From Candidatus Obscuribacterales bacterium (GTDB lineage: Bacteria; Cyanobacteriota; Vampirovibrionia; Obscuribacterales; Obscuribacteraceae), in NCBI GenBank assembly GCA_019752635.1, contig JAIELX010000069.1, forward strand, positions 25,579 through 89,578: 64,000 nucleotides of DNA, given 5' to 3'. Below are positions 7,244 through 16,702 of this stretch, piece by piece. The notes under the pieces are model-generated. The model worked only from the letters and a program-made list of their open reading frames with translations, made no database searches and had not been told where the DNA came from. A program made the position numbers and the translations under genes. The number at the start of each line of letters is the position of its first letter. Position 1 is the stretch's first letter.

Positions 7244-10228
7244 TCAATCGAGCTTAACGAGTTTTGCGAAACGTGGATCGAGCACTCGCTGACCATCGAC
7301 GCCGATAAACTCGACTTGATAGAGCTCTTTGTCGCCGTCGCCAATCACTTGAATTACGCTTCCTGTGCCGAATTTGCCGTGCAACACCCGGTCGCCCACT
7401 TTCAAGCGCTCAAAGTTTGCATTAACTATTGATTGCTTTACAGGTTCAACCGGCTGAGGCGTTGTGTCGCCAACTTTTCGCGACAGTACCCGTGGTTTGG
7501 TTTGTTGCGGATTTATTGGACCGGGCTTATTAGATCCCGTTATAAAAGGTGAAGTCGACGAACTTTGTCGTGGCGCTTGCCGGGCCGGGAACGATGAGTC
7601 CGGCATGTTGCGCGCGTATCTGCTGTTGTTCGGATTAGCCGCGGCATTACCACCTGCGCCACTTCCGCTGGATGCCGCAGGGCGATTGCTTGAGCCGCTG
7701 CCGGAGGAGCTGCTGCCGGTGCGCCCGGAAGAGCCATAGCCGTTGCTGCCGCTACCATATCCGCCGCCGCTGGAGGAGCTGCCCCCGCTGCGACCGGAAG
7801 AGCCGTAACCGTTGCTGCCGCTGCCATATCCGCCGGCGCCGGTGCGGCCGGAAGAGCCATAGCCATTGCTACCGCTGCCGTAACCCCCGCCTGAGGAGCT
7901 GCTGCCGCTACGATTGGAGGAGCCGTAACCGCCCCCGCTGCGACCGGAAGAGCCGTAGCCGTTGCTACCGCTTCCGTATCCACCGCCACGATTAGTCGCG
8001 CCGTAATCGGTACCGTTGGCTCCGTTGTTCCTGTTTCCACCGCCAAAACGAGAGCCTGACTCGTCCTCGTAGCCATTGCGCTCTCGACCGTTTGCGCCCG
8101 GTTCGCGGTAGTATCCCGTGGGTTCATCGAATCCATTTAGCAACTCGGGGGTGATTTCAGTTAGGAACCGACTCACAAGCGTGTAGTTGCCCTGCCCCGA
8201 ACCTGCGCCTGCAAACGATGAACGACGTCTGGCCCAGCTGAGGTGCAATCGTTCTTCGGCGCGAGTCACGCCCACATACATCAGGCGGCGCTCTTCTTCC
8301 AGCGCTGCTATCGATTCGAAGGAGCGGAAGTGAGGGAATAAACCTTCTTCCAATCCCATAAGAAACACGTTCTCGAATTCCAATCCTTTGGCAGCGTGCA
8401 ACGTCATGAGGGTGACCGCGTCGGCACCACTTTTGATGGCATCCAAATCGCTGACCAGCGATATTCTAGTCAAGAAGCTGTCAACCGTCGGTTCATCTGC
8501 CGATTGCTCAAACTCACTTGCCACCGACAACAATTCGCGAACGTTGTCCAGGCGATCTTGGGAAACCTCTTCTTTAGAGGTGTTGGCATCTTCTTCCAGT
8601 TTGGGAAGATAGCCTGACTGCTTCAAGATCATTTCAAGCAGATCGGAAACGGACATTGCTGCAAGCTGGTTGTGCCAACGCTCTACCAATAGTGCAAAAT
8701 CGCGCAACGACTTCGCGGCCTTGGCAGGCAGACCGCCCGCATGATCGGCGCGCATTGCCGCTTCCAGCATGGTGAGACCGTTTGTTTCGGCATATTCCTT
8801 CAACTTATCGAGACTGGTATCGCCGATACCTCGTCGCGGATTGTTGATGCAGCGAAGGAATGATTGTCCGTCCGCATTATTGTAGACAAGCTTGAGGTAA
8901 GACAAAGCGTCCTTGATTTCTTGTCTTTCGTAGAATCGGGTGCCACCGGCCATGGTGTAAGGCACATGGCTGCGCACCAGGACTTCTTCTATTGCTCGGC
9001 TCATTGAGTTGGTGCGATAGAGGATGGCGCACTTCTTGTGCGTGATTCCCCGTGACTTCAAGTTCTTCAGCTGGTTGACGACCCAGAAGGCTTCGTCAAT
9101 TTCATCGGAAGCAGCATTGACCTGAATGCGATCGCCTTGCCCCTTATTGCAGCGTAGAATCTTGTCGATTCTCTCGGAGTTGTTTTTGATGATGGAGTTT
9201 GCTGCGTCCAGAATGGTCGCATTGGAACGGTAATTATCCTCTAGCATGACTAGCTTGCCGTTTTTGAAATCGCTTTGGAATCCAAGAATGATGCGAAAAT
9301 CAGCTTTGCGCCATGAATAGATTGATTGGTCCACGTCGCCCACGACCATCAGGCTTCTGCCGTCCCACAGTTCTTCGCGTTGTTCGGCATTGGACTGAAA
9401 TGGCTCATCCGGGCTCAACAAGCGAATCATGCGATATTGCGATTGGTTGGTGTCCTGAAATTCGTCGACCAACAAATGTTTGAAGCGATTGCGATACTTG
9501 TTGCGCACTTCCTGGTTTTGCGCCAACAAGTTAGTGAAGGTCAAGATGAGGTCATCAAAATCAAGTGCATTGTTTTTAGCCAACAAGGCCTGATATGCAG
9601 TGAATATCTCTGCGAGCCTTTGATCTCTGTAATTCTTTGCGTCGCTGGCGCAACGAGCGGATGACACGCCGTCGTTCTTAAATGATGAGATAGCATTGCG
9701 CATATCCTTCGGCGCGAAAACTTTGTCGTCAAGATTGAGCTTCTTGATCGCTTCCTTTATAAGGCTCATGCTTTCAGTCTCGTCGTAAATGACGAAATTG
9801 CTCTGCCAGCGAAAGCCTTCCGGACTGACGTATGACTCAATGTCATACCGAAGGAATCTAGCGCATATACTGTGGAAGGTTCCGATGCTGAGGCTGCGGC
9901 CAACTGAAGTTCCGACAAGCTTTTCCAGACGCTCTTTCATTTCGCCTGCTGCTTTGTTGGTGAATGTCACACAAAGCACTGAGTTGGGCGTGGCGTGCAG
10001 TTGCGATACCAGATAAGCGACTCGACGTGTCAGCACTGTTGTCTTGCCGCTGCCGGCGCCGGCTATCACCAGTGACGGTCCCCATTGCAAGAAAACCGCC
10101 TCTTTCTGTTTCTCGTTCAGTTTGTTTGCCAGGTCCTGCACGCTGATCTGTACTCCACGAAATTCACCGCCGCGCTCCTGTCCGGACACTGCTGGCGCGC
10201 TTGACTGGGTTGTGGTTCCTGAATTCAT
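7244..10228 (-). CDS. pcrA: UvrD/PcrA/Rep-type DNA helicase with Gly/Ser/Tyr repeat linker
   Basis: Residues 30-690 are a complete superfamily 1A helicase. The Q-motif is at 37-45, the Walker A GAGSGKTT at 57-64, then VDEFQDTN, GDVDQSIYSWR, NYRS, TLHAAKGLEFENV and YVGVTRAEERL in order. Such enzymes unwind DNA 3' to 5' in repair and fork clearance. The last 55 residues (GDRVLHGKFGTGSVIQVIGD onward) match the PcrA C-terminal Tudor-like domain, which binds RNA polymerase in characterised PcrA. Between them, residues 703-930 form a very long low-complexity linker with four copies of YGSGSNGYGSSGR. This makes the protein 994 residues against about 730 for typical PcrA. The start has GGAGG about 10 nt upstream. 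It could equally be named UvrD. Confidence 0.95.
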   Translation of the reverse strand: MNSGTTTQSSAPAVSGQERGGEFRGVQISVQDLANKLNEKQKEAVFLQWGPSLVIAGAGSGKTTVLTRRVAYLVSQLHATPNSVLCVTFTNKAAGEMKERLEKLVGTSVGRSLSIGTFHSICARFLRYDIESYVSPEGFRWQSNFVIYDETESMSLIKEAIKKLNLDDKVFAPKDMRNAISSFKNDGVSSARCASDAKNYRDQRLAEIFTAYQALLAKNNALDFDDLILTFTNLLAQNQEVRNKYRNRFKHLLVDEFQDTNQSQYRMIRLLSPDEPFQSNAEQREELWDGRSLMVVGDVDQSIYSWRKADFRIILGFQSDFKNGKLVMLEDNYRSNATILDAANSIIKNNSERIDKILRCNKGQGDRIQVNAASDEIDEAFWVVNQLKNLKSRGITHKKCAILYRTNSMSRAIEEVLVRSHVPYTMAGGTRFYERQEIKDALSYLKLVYNNADGQSFLRCINNPRRGIGDTSLDKLKEYAETNGLTMLEAAMRADHAGGLPAKAAKSLRDFALLVERWHNQLAAMSVSDLLEMILKQSGYLPKLEEDANTSKEEVSQDRLDNVRELLSVASEFEQSADEPTVDSFLTRISLVSDLDAIKSGADAVTLMTLHAAKGLEFENVFLMGLEEGLFPHFRSFESIAALEEERRLMYVGVTRAEERLHLSWARRRSSFAGAGSGQGNYTLVSRFLTEITPELLNGFDEPTGYYREPGANGRERNGYEDESGSRFGGGNRNNGANGTDYGATNRGGGYGSGSNGYGSSGRSGGGYGSSNRSGSSSSGGGYGSGSNGYGSSGRTGAGGYGSGSNGYGSSGRSGGSSSSGGGYGSGSNGYGSSGRTGSSSSGSGSSNRPAASSGSGAGGNAAANPNNSRYARNMPDSSFPARQAPRQSSSTSPFITGSNKPGPINPQQTKPRVLSRKVGDTTPQPVEPVKQSIVNANFERLKVGDRVLHGKFGTGSVIQVIGDGDKELYQVEFIGVDGQRVLDPRFAKLVKLD
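7685..7998 (-). repeat. In-frame Gly/Ser/Tyr tandem repeat in the helicase gene
   Basis: Several imperfect DNA repeats, in units of roughly 60-90 bases, encode the linker of the helicase. The peptide YGSGSNGYGSSGR occurs four times, separated by serine- or glycine-rich spacers. Repeat-number change by replication slippage would stay in frame only in multiples of three. Confidence 0.85.
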
Positions 10229-10941
10229 TTTATACAGCCTCCCGTAAAGACGCTCGTTGTTGCGAGAACCCCGCTAACGACTCGTCTTTTCATGTGTCCT
10301 TCAGCTTTGAGAAAATCTTGGTCCCGGTCCGTTTCGCCTTCGCAGTCTAGTAGAAGCGTCACTGCACCGGCGCCGCACATTGCACGGTCCGTCTGTCGCG
10401 TGAGCGCAGCTTGAGCGGCGCCTTAACGCTGCAAGAGCTGACCTTCGTCGTCTACTAACCAGGACGGGGAGGCTTGCCGGTTTGCCGGAGCGCCTACAAA
10501 AAGGAACATTCGTTTCTGCACTTTCTTTCGCACGTTCGTCCCCGTTGGCGTGCTCGGATGCACAACTCTCAGAGCCGTCCCGGCGCCGCATAAGACTAAG
10601 AAGGTGCTTGGAAAATGCAATGGTCGCGCGCAAGTACGCCCGGCATTTCGCTCCTGACAAATGGAGAATACGCATAGACAAACCCCCGCTTGTTTACGCA
10701 AGTCGTCCCTTTACAATCACCCGCAATCGCCGTCGTAGCCTGAATTATGAAATTTCTTTTTTACGACTTGTAAACTGGAACTTTGAAGGCTTCCTAACGA
10801 GGGCTGCAGACTGTACTCTTAATGGCGATAGATTATCGCTTCGGGAACGCCAAGAATGATACCAGAGGCGGCAAAGTCCTTCCCGAAAGATACTCTTATC
10901 AAGATCGGCTTACTTCTAACTCAGGATTAGACGGTGACCAG
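10229..10941. other. Intergenic region between the helicase and the DprA-like gene
   Basis: I see no convincing coding frame, tRNA or known structured RNA. The frames that exist are arginine-rich and lack conserved features. The stretch just before the next gene (10740-10820) is A/T-rich and probably carries its promoter. Confidence 0.4.
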
Positions 10942-11460
10942 ATGAGTTCAGTAGAACGAAGTTCAGCTACAGTGCCAACAGTTGATGAGTTGGCGCAGGA
11001 GCTACTCCTTATTCAGCAGTCCGGTCCACGCCGAGTGGCAATAATCGGGTCCCGGAATCTGCCGCTTACGCATCAACAACTCGTTGAGATGTTGGCATAT
11101 GCATTAGTACTTTCAGGCAATCAAGTAGTCACCAGCGGCGGCGCCAACGGAACGAACATGGCGGCCATACGCGGCGCCCAACGAGCCAATCCGGATCGCC
11201 TCGAGATCATCTTGCCGCAGACTATCGGTCAACAACCGACTGAAGTGCAAGATCTGCTAATCGGAATACGCAATATCGTTGAGTATCCCGATCGCCGAAC
11301 AATGACACTGGCTGACGCCAGCAAATTGTGCAACCACGAAATCATCGATCGTTGCCAGCAGATAATTTGCTTCTTGTGGCATACAAGCTATACGCTGCTC
11401 GAATCAGTGAATTATGCAAAGGATCATCGTAAGATAGTAACGAGCTTCTACTTGGATTGA
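10942..11460 (+). CDS. DprA-like Rossmann (SLOG-type) protein, cyanobacterial 'DNA recombination-mediator protein A' family
   Basis: The core reads RRVAIIGSRNLPLTHQQLVE, then VVTSGGANGTNMAAIRGA, with a C-terminal CQQIICFLWHTSYTLLES..KIVTSFYLD. This is the small SLOG/DprA-like Rossmann fold, and the sequence pattern matches a conserved cyanobacterial family annotated as DNA recombination-mediator protein A-like. DprA itself loads RecA on incoming single-stranded DNA; whether this short form does so is not shown. The frame is open back to an ATG at 10822, but family members begin only about 15 residues before 'ELLLIQQ', so I chose the ATG at 10942 (172 aa). It lies 9 bases before mraY, so co-transcription is likely. 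Confidence 0.8.
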   Translation: MSSVERSSATVPTVDELAQELLLIQQSGPRRVAIIGSRNLPLTHQQLVEMLAYALVLSGNQVVTSGGANGTNMAAIRGAQRANPDRLEIILPQTIGQQPTEVQDLLIGIRNIVEYPDRRTMTLADASKLCNHEIIDRCQQIICFLWHTSYTLLESVNYAKDHRKIVTSFYLD

Positions 11461-11469
11461 TCCCCAAAC

Positions 11470-12621
11470 TTGATTTCGACTCTCAACTTAAATCTTCAGC
11501 TAGCTGTAGGTGCATTCGCATTCGTTTTATGCGTCATTATCTATCCGCTATATATTCGCTGGCTTAAGGCAAAACAAGTAGAGCAGTTTATTCGAGAAGA
11601 AGGTCCGCAAAGTCATGCGGCCAAAGCAAAGACGCCTACAATGGGCGGGATCGGCTTCATCGCCGGTACATGTATCGCGATGACCATCATCTTGTTATTG
11701 GTGACGCCTGATTTTCTCGGGGTTAAACATAGCGTCAGCCTGTTGGTGCCAATTGTGTTGGGGCTTGCCTGCGCGGCCATCGGACTTGCCGATGATTATG
11801 GCAAAGTGACCAGCAAGTCGAATCGCGGTTTGTCGGCCAAATTGCGATTGATGGTTGAATTGGCTTTGGGGTTGGCGCTCGGTGCGACTTTAATGTTTGT
11901 ACCGGAGCTGCGCCTCGATCTGACCCTGATTGACTTGCAGGGCCAGCCTTTCGCTTTCGCGCTTCCCGACAACACTTCTCCCCTTACGCTGGCTTATTAT
12001 CTGATTCTCTGCCCGGTTGTCGTAGCCGGTACCAGTAATGCGGTCAACTTGCACGACGGCATGGACGGGCTTGCCGGGGGCACCGCTGCCGTTGTTTTCG
12101 GCTGTTTAACGTACATGCTATGGATAAACGGGTGCTTCGGACTGGCTTGTGTTTCTGCTGCGGTTTGCGGAGCGCTCTTGGCGTTTCTTTGTTTCAATCG
12201 GTATCCGGCAAAAGTCTTTATGGGCGATACCGGAAGCTTGTTTCTCGGCGGAATACTGGCTGCGCTGGCAATCTGTTCCGGCTTGACGTTCTGGCTCGTT
12301 CCTCTGGGCCTGATCTATATAGTTGAAGCCTTGTCGGTAATGGCTCAGGTTGTCTTTTTCAAGCTTACCAAGCCGTACACGGGCGATCCGATGCCGCCGC
12401 TGAAGCTTCTTGTAACCAAGCTGACAAAGCGCCTGCCCGGTGAAGGCAAGAGATTGTTTCGCATGGCTCCAATCCATCACCACTTTGAAGCAGTTTACGC
12501 CGAGAAGGGCGTTAAGGAGTGGGAAGTGGTTCTGTGGTTCTGGCTGGTGCAGATGGGAGTTGGCGCCGGAGTACTGTATTTGTTCAAAACCGGCGGCAAC
12601 ACCGTCGTCCCCCCGCTTTGA
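11470..12621 (+). CDS. mraY: Phospho-N-acetylmuramoyl-pentapeptide transferase
   Basis: A 383-residue polytopic membrane enzyme that makes lipid I from UDP-MurNAc-pentapeptide and undecaprenyl phosphate at the inner face of the membrane. The diagnostic motifs are all present: TPTMGGIGF near residue 55, the paired Asp108-Asp109 in GLADDYGKV, NAVNLHDGMDGLAGG, FMGDTGSLFLGG and the C-terminal MAPIHHHFE. About ten hydrophobic segments are visible. The start appears to be TTG at 11470, 9 bases after the upstream stop. It is separated here from the usual dcw cluster genes. Confidence 0.97.
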   Translation: MISTLNLNLQLAVGAFAFVLCVIIYPLYIRWLKAKQVEQFIREEGPQSHAAKAKTPTMGGIGFIAGTCIAMTIILLLVTPDFLGVKHSVSLLVPIVLGLACAAIGLADDYGKVTSKSNRGLSAKLRLMVELALGLALGATLMFVPELRLDLTLIDLQGQPFAFALPDNTSPLTLAYYLILCPVVVAGTSNAVNLHDGMDGLAGGTAAVVFGCLTYMLWINGCFGLACVSAAVCGALLAFLCFNRYPAKVFMGDTGSLFLGGILAALAICSGLTFWLVPLGLIYIVEALSVMAQVVFFKLTKPYTGDPMPPLKLLVTKLTKRLPGEGKRLFRMAPIHHHFEAVYAEKGVKEWEVVLWFWLVQMGVGAGVLYLFKTGGNTVVPPL

Positions 12622-12745
12622 GTTCACTGAATCCGCAGTCCCTTGGCCGTTTGGCTGCGATTGAAAGTACTCCCTCGCTCGGGCAATCCCGCGCTATACT
12701 TTCTTAGGTCGTTTCGGCTTGCCACCGCATAGAGCTTTTAGATAA

Positions 12746-14596
12746 GTGACTGCCAAGGTCAAACAACTGGTAAGCGAGTTAGTATCCCAGGGACGCTGGG
12801 ATGAAGCTTATGCCGTACTTTCGAACTTTGTTTCGCGGCAGCCGCAAGATCCCGACGCCCAGTTTCAATTGGGCAGTTTCTGTTTCACGTCCGGACGATT
12901 CGGCGAAGCGGAGCGATCGCTCAAAATTGCTGCCACCGGAGGCGTTGCCCCGTCAGAAGCAATGTACATGCTAGGGCTGACCTTGCTTAAGTTGAATCGA
13001 CCGCGTGAGGCCGTCGACGCTTTCAGAGAAGCTTGTGATCGCAAGCAGGGATTCGCTGCCGGTTATCTTCACTGGGGGCTTGCCTTGTCAGCGATCGGTA
13101 ACTGGCGAGGAGCCTTAGGCCAATTCAAGCAAGCTCTTGCCATTGATCCGTCTTTGGCTATCGGATGGTACGAAGCAGGCATCGCGGCGTTGAATTGCAA
13201 TATGGCGCCGGAAGCGATCTCCCATTTTAGGAAAGCCTGCGAAATGGAGCCTCAACTGGCAGAGTCTTTTGAGGGACTGGGCATGGCTTGTCTGGCTGAC
13301 AATCAGCTTGAAGCTGCGGCCGAATCTTTTGAGCATGCATGGCAACTGGACAACAGCTTGTTGGGCGCGCGACGCAATTGCGCTTCCGCTTTGGTTCAGC
13401 TTGGCCGTTTTGACGAAGCCGGTCGTCATTATCAAGACATGGTGAACATCGGCTCCAATTCGTTGGAAGCGCCGGAGCGCTGTCTGATCTACAACGACTG
13501 GGGCGTAATGCTGTACCGCCAGGATAATCTGGAGGAGTCCTCCGAAAAACTTTTGCATGCTGTAAGCGTTGATCCTTCTTGCCTTGATGCCAGGTTGAAT
13601 CTTGGGTTGGTTATGGCGGCGTTGACCGAGTTTGAGCAAGCTGCTGAGTGTTTTGAGAAAGCGGTCGAAATTGTGCCTGAGTCCGGTGTTGCGCGAATGC
13701 AGCTGGCTATCGGTTATTTTTTGTCCGGCAGACATGGCGAGGCGCTGGAACAGTTCAAGCAAGCGTTGTTGAACGGCGAAGACAGTGCGCTCTGTCATTT
13801 GTGGACCGGGTATGCATTTATGGCCATGCGAAATTTTGCGCAAGCAGAAAAACATTTTCGTCTGGCTGTAGAGGACGATGACAACAATGTCCTTGCTCTT
13901 GATGCGCTCGGTGCCAGTTTGGCATTCCAGGACAAACATCAAGAAGCCACTTCGCACTTTCAAGAATGCATTGCAAAAGACCCCACTTACGCGTTGGCCC
14001 ATTTGCATTTGGCTCGCAGCTATGAAGCTGCAGGTCGCGGCGGAGAGGCTATTGGCGAGTATCGTACCGCAGTAAGTAAGAATCCCGACTGTTTGCTTCC
14101 GGAGAAGGAAGTGATCGAACAGTTGCTCAAGCAATCGCAGTATGAGATTGTGCAGAGCAAGACTCGTCGTTTGCTCGAGTTGATTCCGGAGGACAAGGAA
14201 GCGCAATTGTCACTGGCTCGCGCCTACAAAGGGCAGCAACGCAGCGAAGAAGCAATGAAAGTGCTGGAGCAGTTGCTCAAGCTTGATCCCGAATGCGGAC
14301 CTGCCTACGTATTGCAGGGGCAAATCTATTTGTCGCAGGGGCACCTTCTGGATGCAGACGAAAAATATAGAATGGCATCGCAGTTGTTTGAAGGTGACTC
14401 CATCCTATATTACGGTTGGGGCAAGACTCTCGGGTTGCTGGGTTTGCACGAACTGGCGCTGGAAAAGTTTGCTAAAGCAAATGAAATTGATCCCTTTGAC
14501 GGCGACACATATGAAGCCTGGGGCGCTACTTTAAAAATATTGGGTCGCTATCAAGACGCTGCCGAAGTCTATCGCAAAGCCGCGGAGTACATCTGA
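12746..14596 (+). CDS. Large TPR-repeat protein
   Basis: The 616-residue protein is built almost wholly of tetratricopeptide repeats, about 16 in number. Examples are AVLSNFVSRQPQDPDAQFQL near the start and EVYRKAAEY at the end. No signal peptide or membrane helix is seen, so it is probably cytoplasmic. It starts with GTG at 12746, and its stop codon overlaps the ATG of the histidine kinase by one base (TGATG), so the two are translationally coupled. With the kinase and the HD-GYP regulator downstream, it may act as scaffold or input protein of the signalling operon; that role is inferred. Confidence 0.9.
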   Translation: MTAKVKQLVSELVSQGRWDEAYAVLSNFVSRQPQDPDAQFQLGSFCFTSGRFGEAERSLKIAATGGVAPSEAMYMLGLTLLKLNRPREAVDAFREACDRKQGFAAGYLHWGLALSAIGNWRGALGQFKQALAIDPSLAIGWYEAGIAALNCNMAPEAISHFRKACEMEPQLAESFEGLGMACLADNQLEAAAESFEHAWQLDNSLLGARRNCASALVQLGRFDEAGRHYQDMVNIGSNSLEAPERCLIYNDWGVMLYRQDNLEESSEKLLHAVSVDPSCLDARLNLGLVMAALTEFEQAAECFEKAVEIVPESGVARMQLAIGYFLSGRHGEALEQFKQALLNGEDSALCHLWTGYAFMAMRNFAQAEKHFRLAVEDDDNNVLALDALGASLAFQDKHQEATSHFQECIAKDPTYALAHLHLARSYEAAGRGGEAIGEYRTAVSKNPDCLLPEKEVIEQLLKQSQYEIVQSKTRRLLELIPEDKEAQLSLARAYKGQQRSEEAMKVLEQLLKLDPECGPAYVLQGQIYLSQGHLLDADEKYRMASQLFEGDSILYYGWGKTLGLLGLHELALEKFAKANEIDPFDGDTYEAWGATLKILGRYQDAAEVYRKAAEYI

Positions 14597-16680
14597 TGGA
14601 CCCCGTGCTTGACGTCGATTTGCCGAGCAGATCGCGTCAGCTGATTTATTTCCGACTCGCTTTCAGCGTTGTCTCGCTGTTGTTCGGTTTGGTGGTCAAC
14701 CATTATTTGCAGCTGGATATTTCGCCATCGGCGCTCGTGGCGGTGTGCGTTTTGGTGGCATCAGGAAACCTGATAAGTCTGGTGATTCTCCGGTTCTTTA
14801 GTCTCGGCAATAAGACGTTGCAGTGGCTCAACGCGCTGCTGGTGTTTTTGGACCTGTGTGCAATTACCGAGTTTGTTCATTTTACCCGGGGCATCGAGTC
14901 GGATCTGTTTTTTCTGTATCTGTTGCCTATCTTGCTTGCTAGTCACATTCACGGTCGGATGGGTGTTTTTGCCACTGCTATTGCTGCGTCGATTGCGTAC
15001 CCGGCTCTTTTGATTTTTGAGAACTGGAGCATATTCGGCTACCTTTTCCACAATCAAGGCGAAGGACTGACGGCCGCTTATGCGCACCGCACCTATCTCC
15101 AGATAGCCTCACGCAGCGCCATTCTATGCAGTGTGGCACTGGTGTGGGCGGCGTTTTGCGATCGCATGTCGCGCATGGTGCGGCAAAGTTTGATCAAACT
15201 CGGTGAGCAATTGCAGGCGAACACTCGGCTTCTGGAGGAAGTGAAAGCCCGCGGCCAGCGCGAGCAGCTTACCAATTCAATTAGCATTGCGCTGCGAACA
15301 ACTTTAGATGTGGATCAAATTTTGAACACGGCCTGCACTCGTTTGTCGGAGGCGGTTAGCCAGCGCCGATGCATATTCGTTGCTCGGCTGGATCGCTCTG
15401 AACCAATCAAAATCTGGGATTCCGCTGTTGAAGACGCCAATCGTTATTCTTCCATCAGCCCGGCAATTAGTGAGTATCTCTTCGACCACGATTGGAGGCG
15501 CGAAGTAACTGCCACGGAGAGCCAGTTCAAGAAGTTCATCATTAGTGATGATCCGTTTGTCCGGTCCGACTTTGACAGCATTCGCAAAGAACTGCTGGAT
15601 GCGAATGTTGCGACCATTTTGATCCGTCCAATCAGGTATGGCTCTGCCGTGCGCGGAGTGCTGGCAATCTTCTGCTACAACAAACCTGAAATGTGGACCG
15701 GTTCCGAATTGGAACTGGTTGATTCGGTGGCAGGTCAATTGGCTGTTGCCGTCGAACACGCGCAGCTAGTGGAGCAGCTTTCGATGTCTAATCGAGATCT
15801 GGTTTACAAAAATGAAAATCTGGATGCTAAGAATATGGAGTTGCGCCAGATTCAATCGCAGTTGATTCACCAGGAGAAAATGGCTTCCCTCGGTCGAATG
15901 GTTGCAGGCATTGCTCACGAATTGAACAACCCTGTCAATTTCGTACACGGTAACTTGCCTTATCTCAAAGAGTATTGCGAGCAACTGACCGGCTTGATCA
16001 GCATTGCTGATGACGAGCAGAAACGAGCGACGTTCGAAGAGCAGAAGAAGAAGATCAATTACGAATTTCTGGTGACCGACCTGGACCACATTCTGGCGGA
16101 CATCACAGAAGGTACCGAGCGCGTTCGCCAGATCATTCGCAATCTACGGAGCTTCAGCCGACTGGATGAGGCCGAGTTAAAGGAAGCGTCATTACAAGAG
16201 GGAATCGAGTCCACTCTCAAAATTTTGAGCCAGTATTACGGGCGTGACAAAATTCCCGTGCAAGCGGATTACTGTGATCTGCCCCCGGTTCTCTGCTACC
16301 CGGGCAAGCTGAACCAGGTGTGGATGAACCTTCTATCCAATGCCGCACAAGCGGTTTCGGCCGTAGAGGCGCCTTTGGTCACCATCGCCACGCAGGCGGA
16401 TGGCGACTTTGTCATGGTCTCCATCGCCGATAATGGTACTGGTATTCAGGATGCGGATCAGAGTAAAATCTTTGAACCGTTCTTCACAACCAAACCAGTC
16501 GGGCAAGGTACCGGACTTGGTCTTTCGATCTGTCACTCGATTATCGAGAGGCACGGCGGAACGATTCAGTTCGAGAGCAAGATCGGTCACGGCACCAAGT
16601 TTATAGTAAGAATCCCACTCAAAGCCTCGATCGACCTGGCTGAAGAAGCGAGAATCGAACAGGCGGTAGCAGAAACATAA
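14596..16680 (+). CDS. Membrane sensor histidine kinase with GAF domain
   Basis: The 694-residue protein has, in order: about six membrane helices (residues 17-190, MASE-like sensor); a GAF domain (about 225-390); a short coiled coil; the phosphoacceptor helix with His441 in GIAHELNNPVNF; and a HATPase domain with N box (NLLSNAAQA, Asn578/Asn582), G1 (DNGTG, 612-616) and G2 (GQGTGLGL, 636-643). The HELNNP motif puts it with NtrB/4.1-type kinases. It autophosphorylates and should pass phosphate to the regulator encoded 22 bases downstream. The membrane domain has no recognised ligand. All catalytic residues are intact. Confidence 0.93.
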   Translation: MDPVLDVDLPSRSRQLIYFRLAFSVVSLLFGLVVNHYLQLDISPSALVAVCVLVASGNLISLVILRFFSLGNKTLQWLNALLVFLDLCAITEFVHFTRGIESDLFFLYLLPILLASHIHGRMGVFATAIAASIAYPALLIFENWSIFGYLFHNQGEGLTAAYAHRTYLQIASRSAILCSVALVWAAFCDRMSRMVRQSLIKLGEQLQANTRLLEEVKARGQREQLTNSISIALRTTLDVDQILNTACTRLSEAVSQRRCIFVARLDRSEPIKIWDSAVEDANRYSSISPAISEYLFDHDWRREVTATESQFKKFIISDDPFVRSDFDSIRKELLDANVATILIRPIRYGSAVRGVLAIFCYNKPEMWTGSELELVDSVAGQLAVAVEHAQLVEQLSMSNRDLVYKNENLDAKNMELRQIQSQLIHQEKMASLGRMVAGIAHELNNPVNFVHGNLPYLKEYCEQLTGLISIADDEQKRATFEEQKKKINYEFLVTDLDHILADITEGTERVRQIIRNLRSFSRLDEAELKEASLQEGIESTLKILSQYYGRDKIPVQADYCDLPPVLCYPGKLNQVWMNLLSNAAQAVSAVEAPLVTIATQADGDFVMVSIADNGTGIQDADQSKIFEPFFTTKPVGQGTGLGLSICHSIIERHGGTIQFESKIGHGTKFIVRIPLKASIDLAEEARIEQAVAET

Positions 16681-16702
16681 GAAATCGCTGGAGCCGGCTA
16701 GG

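Noticed and set aside
7685..7998. CRISPR array
   Set aside because: Repeats are in frame with a coding gene, of irregular unit size and with no unique spacers.
7672..8136. Alternative frames across the helicase repeat
   Set aside because: These are out-of-frame readings of the Gly/Ser/Tyr repeat DNA, giving Cys/Arg-rich or Ala/Thr-rich low complexity only.
10301..10681. 126-codon minus-strand frame upstream of the DprA-like gene
   Set aside because: Arginine- and serine-rich translation without hydrophobic core, typical of a non-coding frame in GC-rich DNA.
10229..10821. Possible 6S, RNase P, SRP or tmRNA gene
   Set aside because: I searched by eye for their conserved blocks on both strands and found none.
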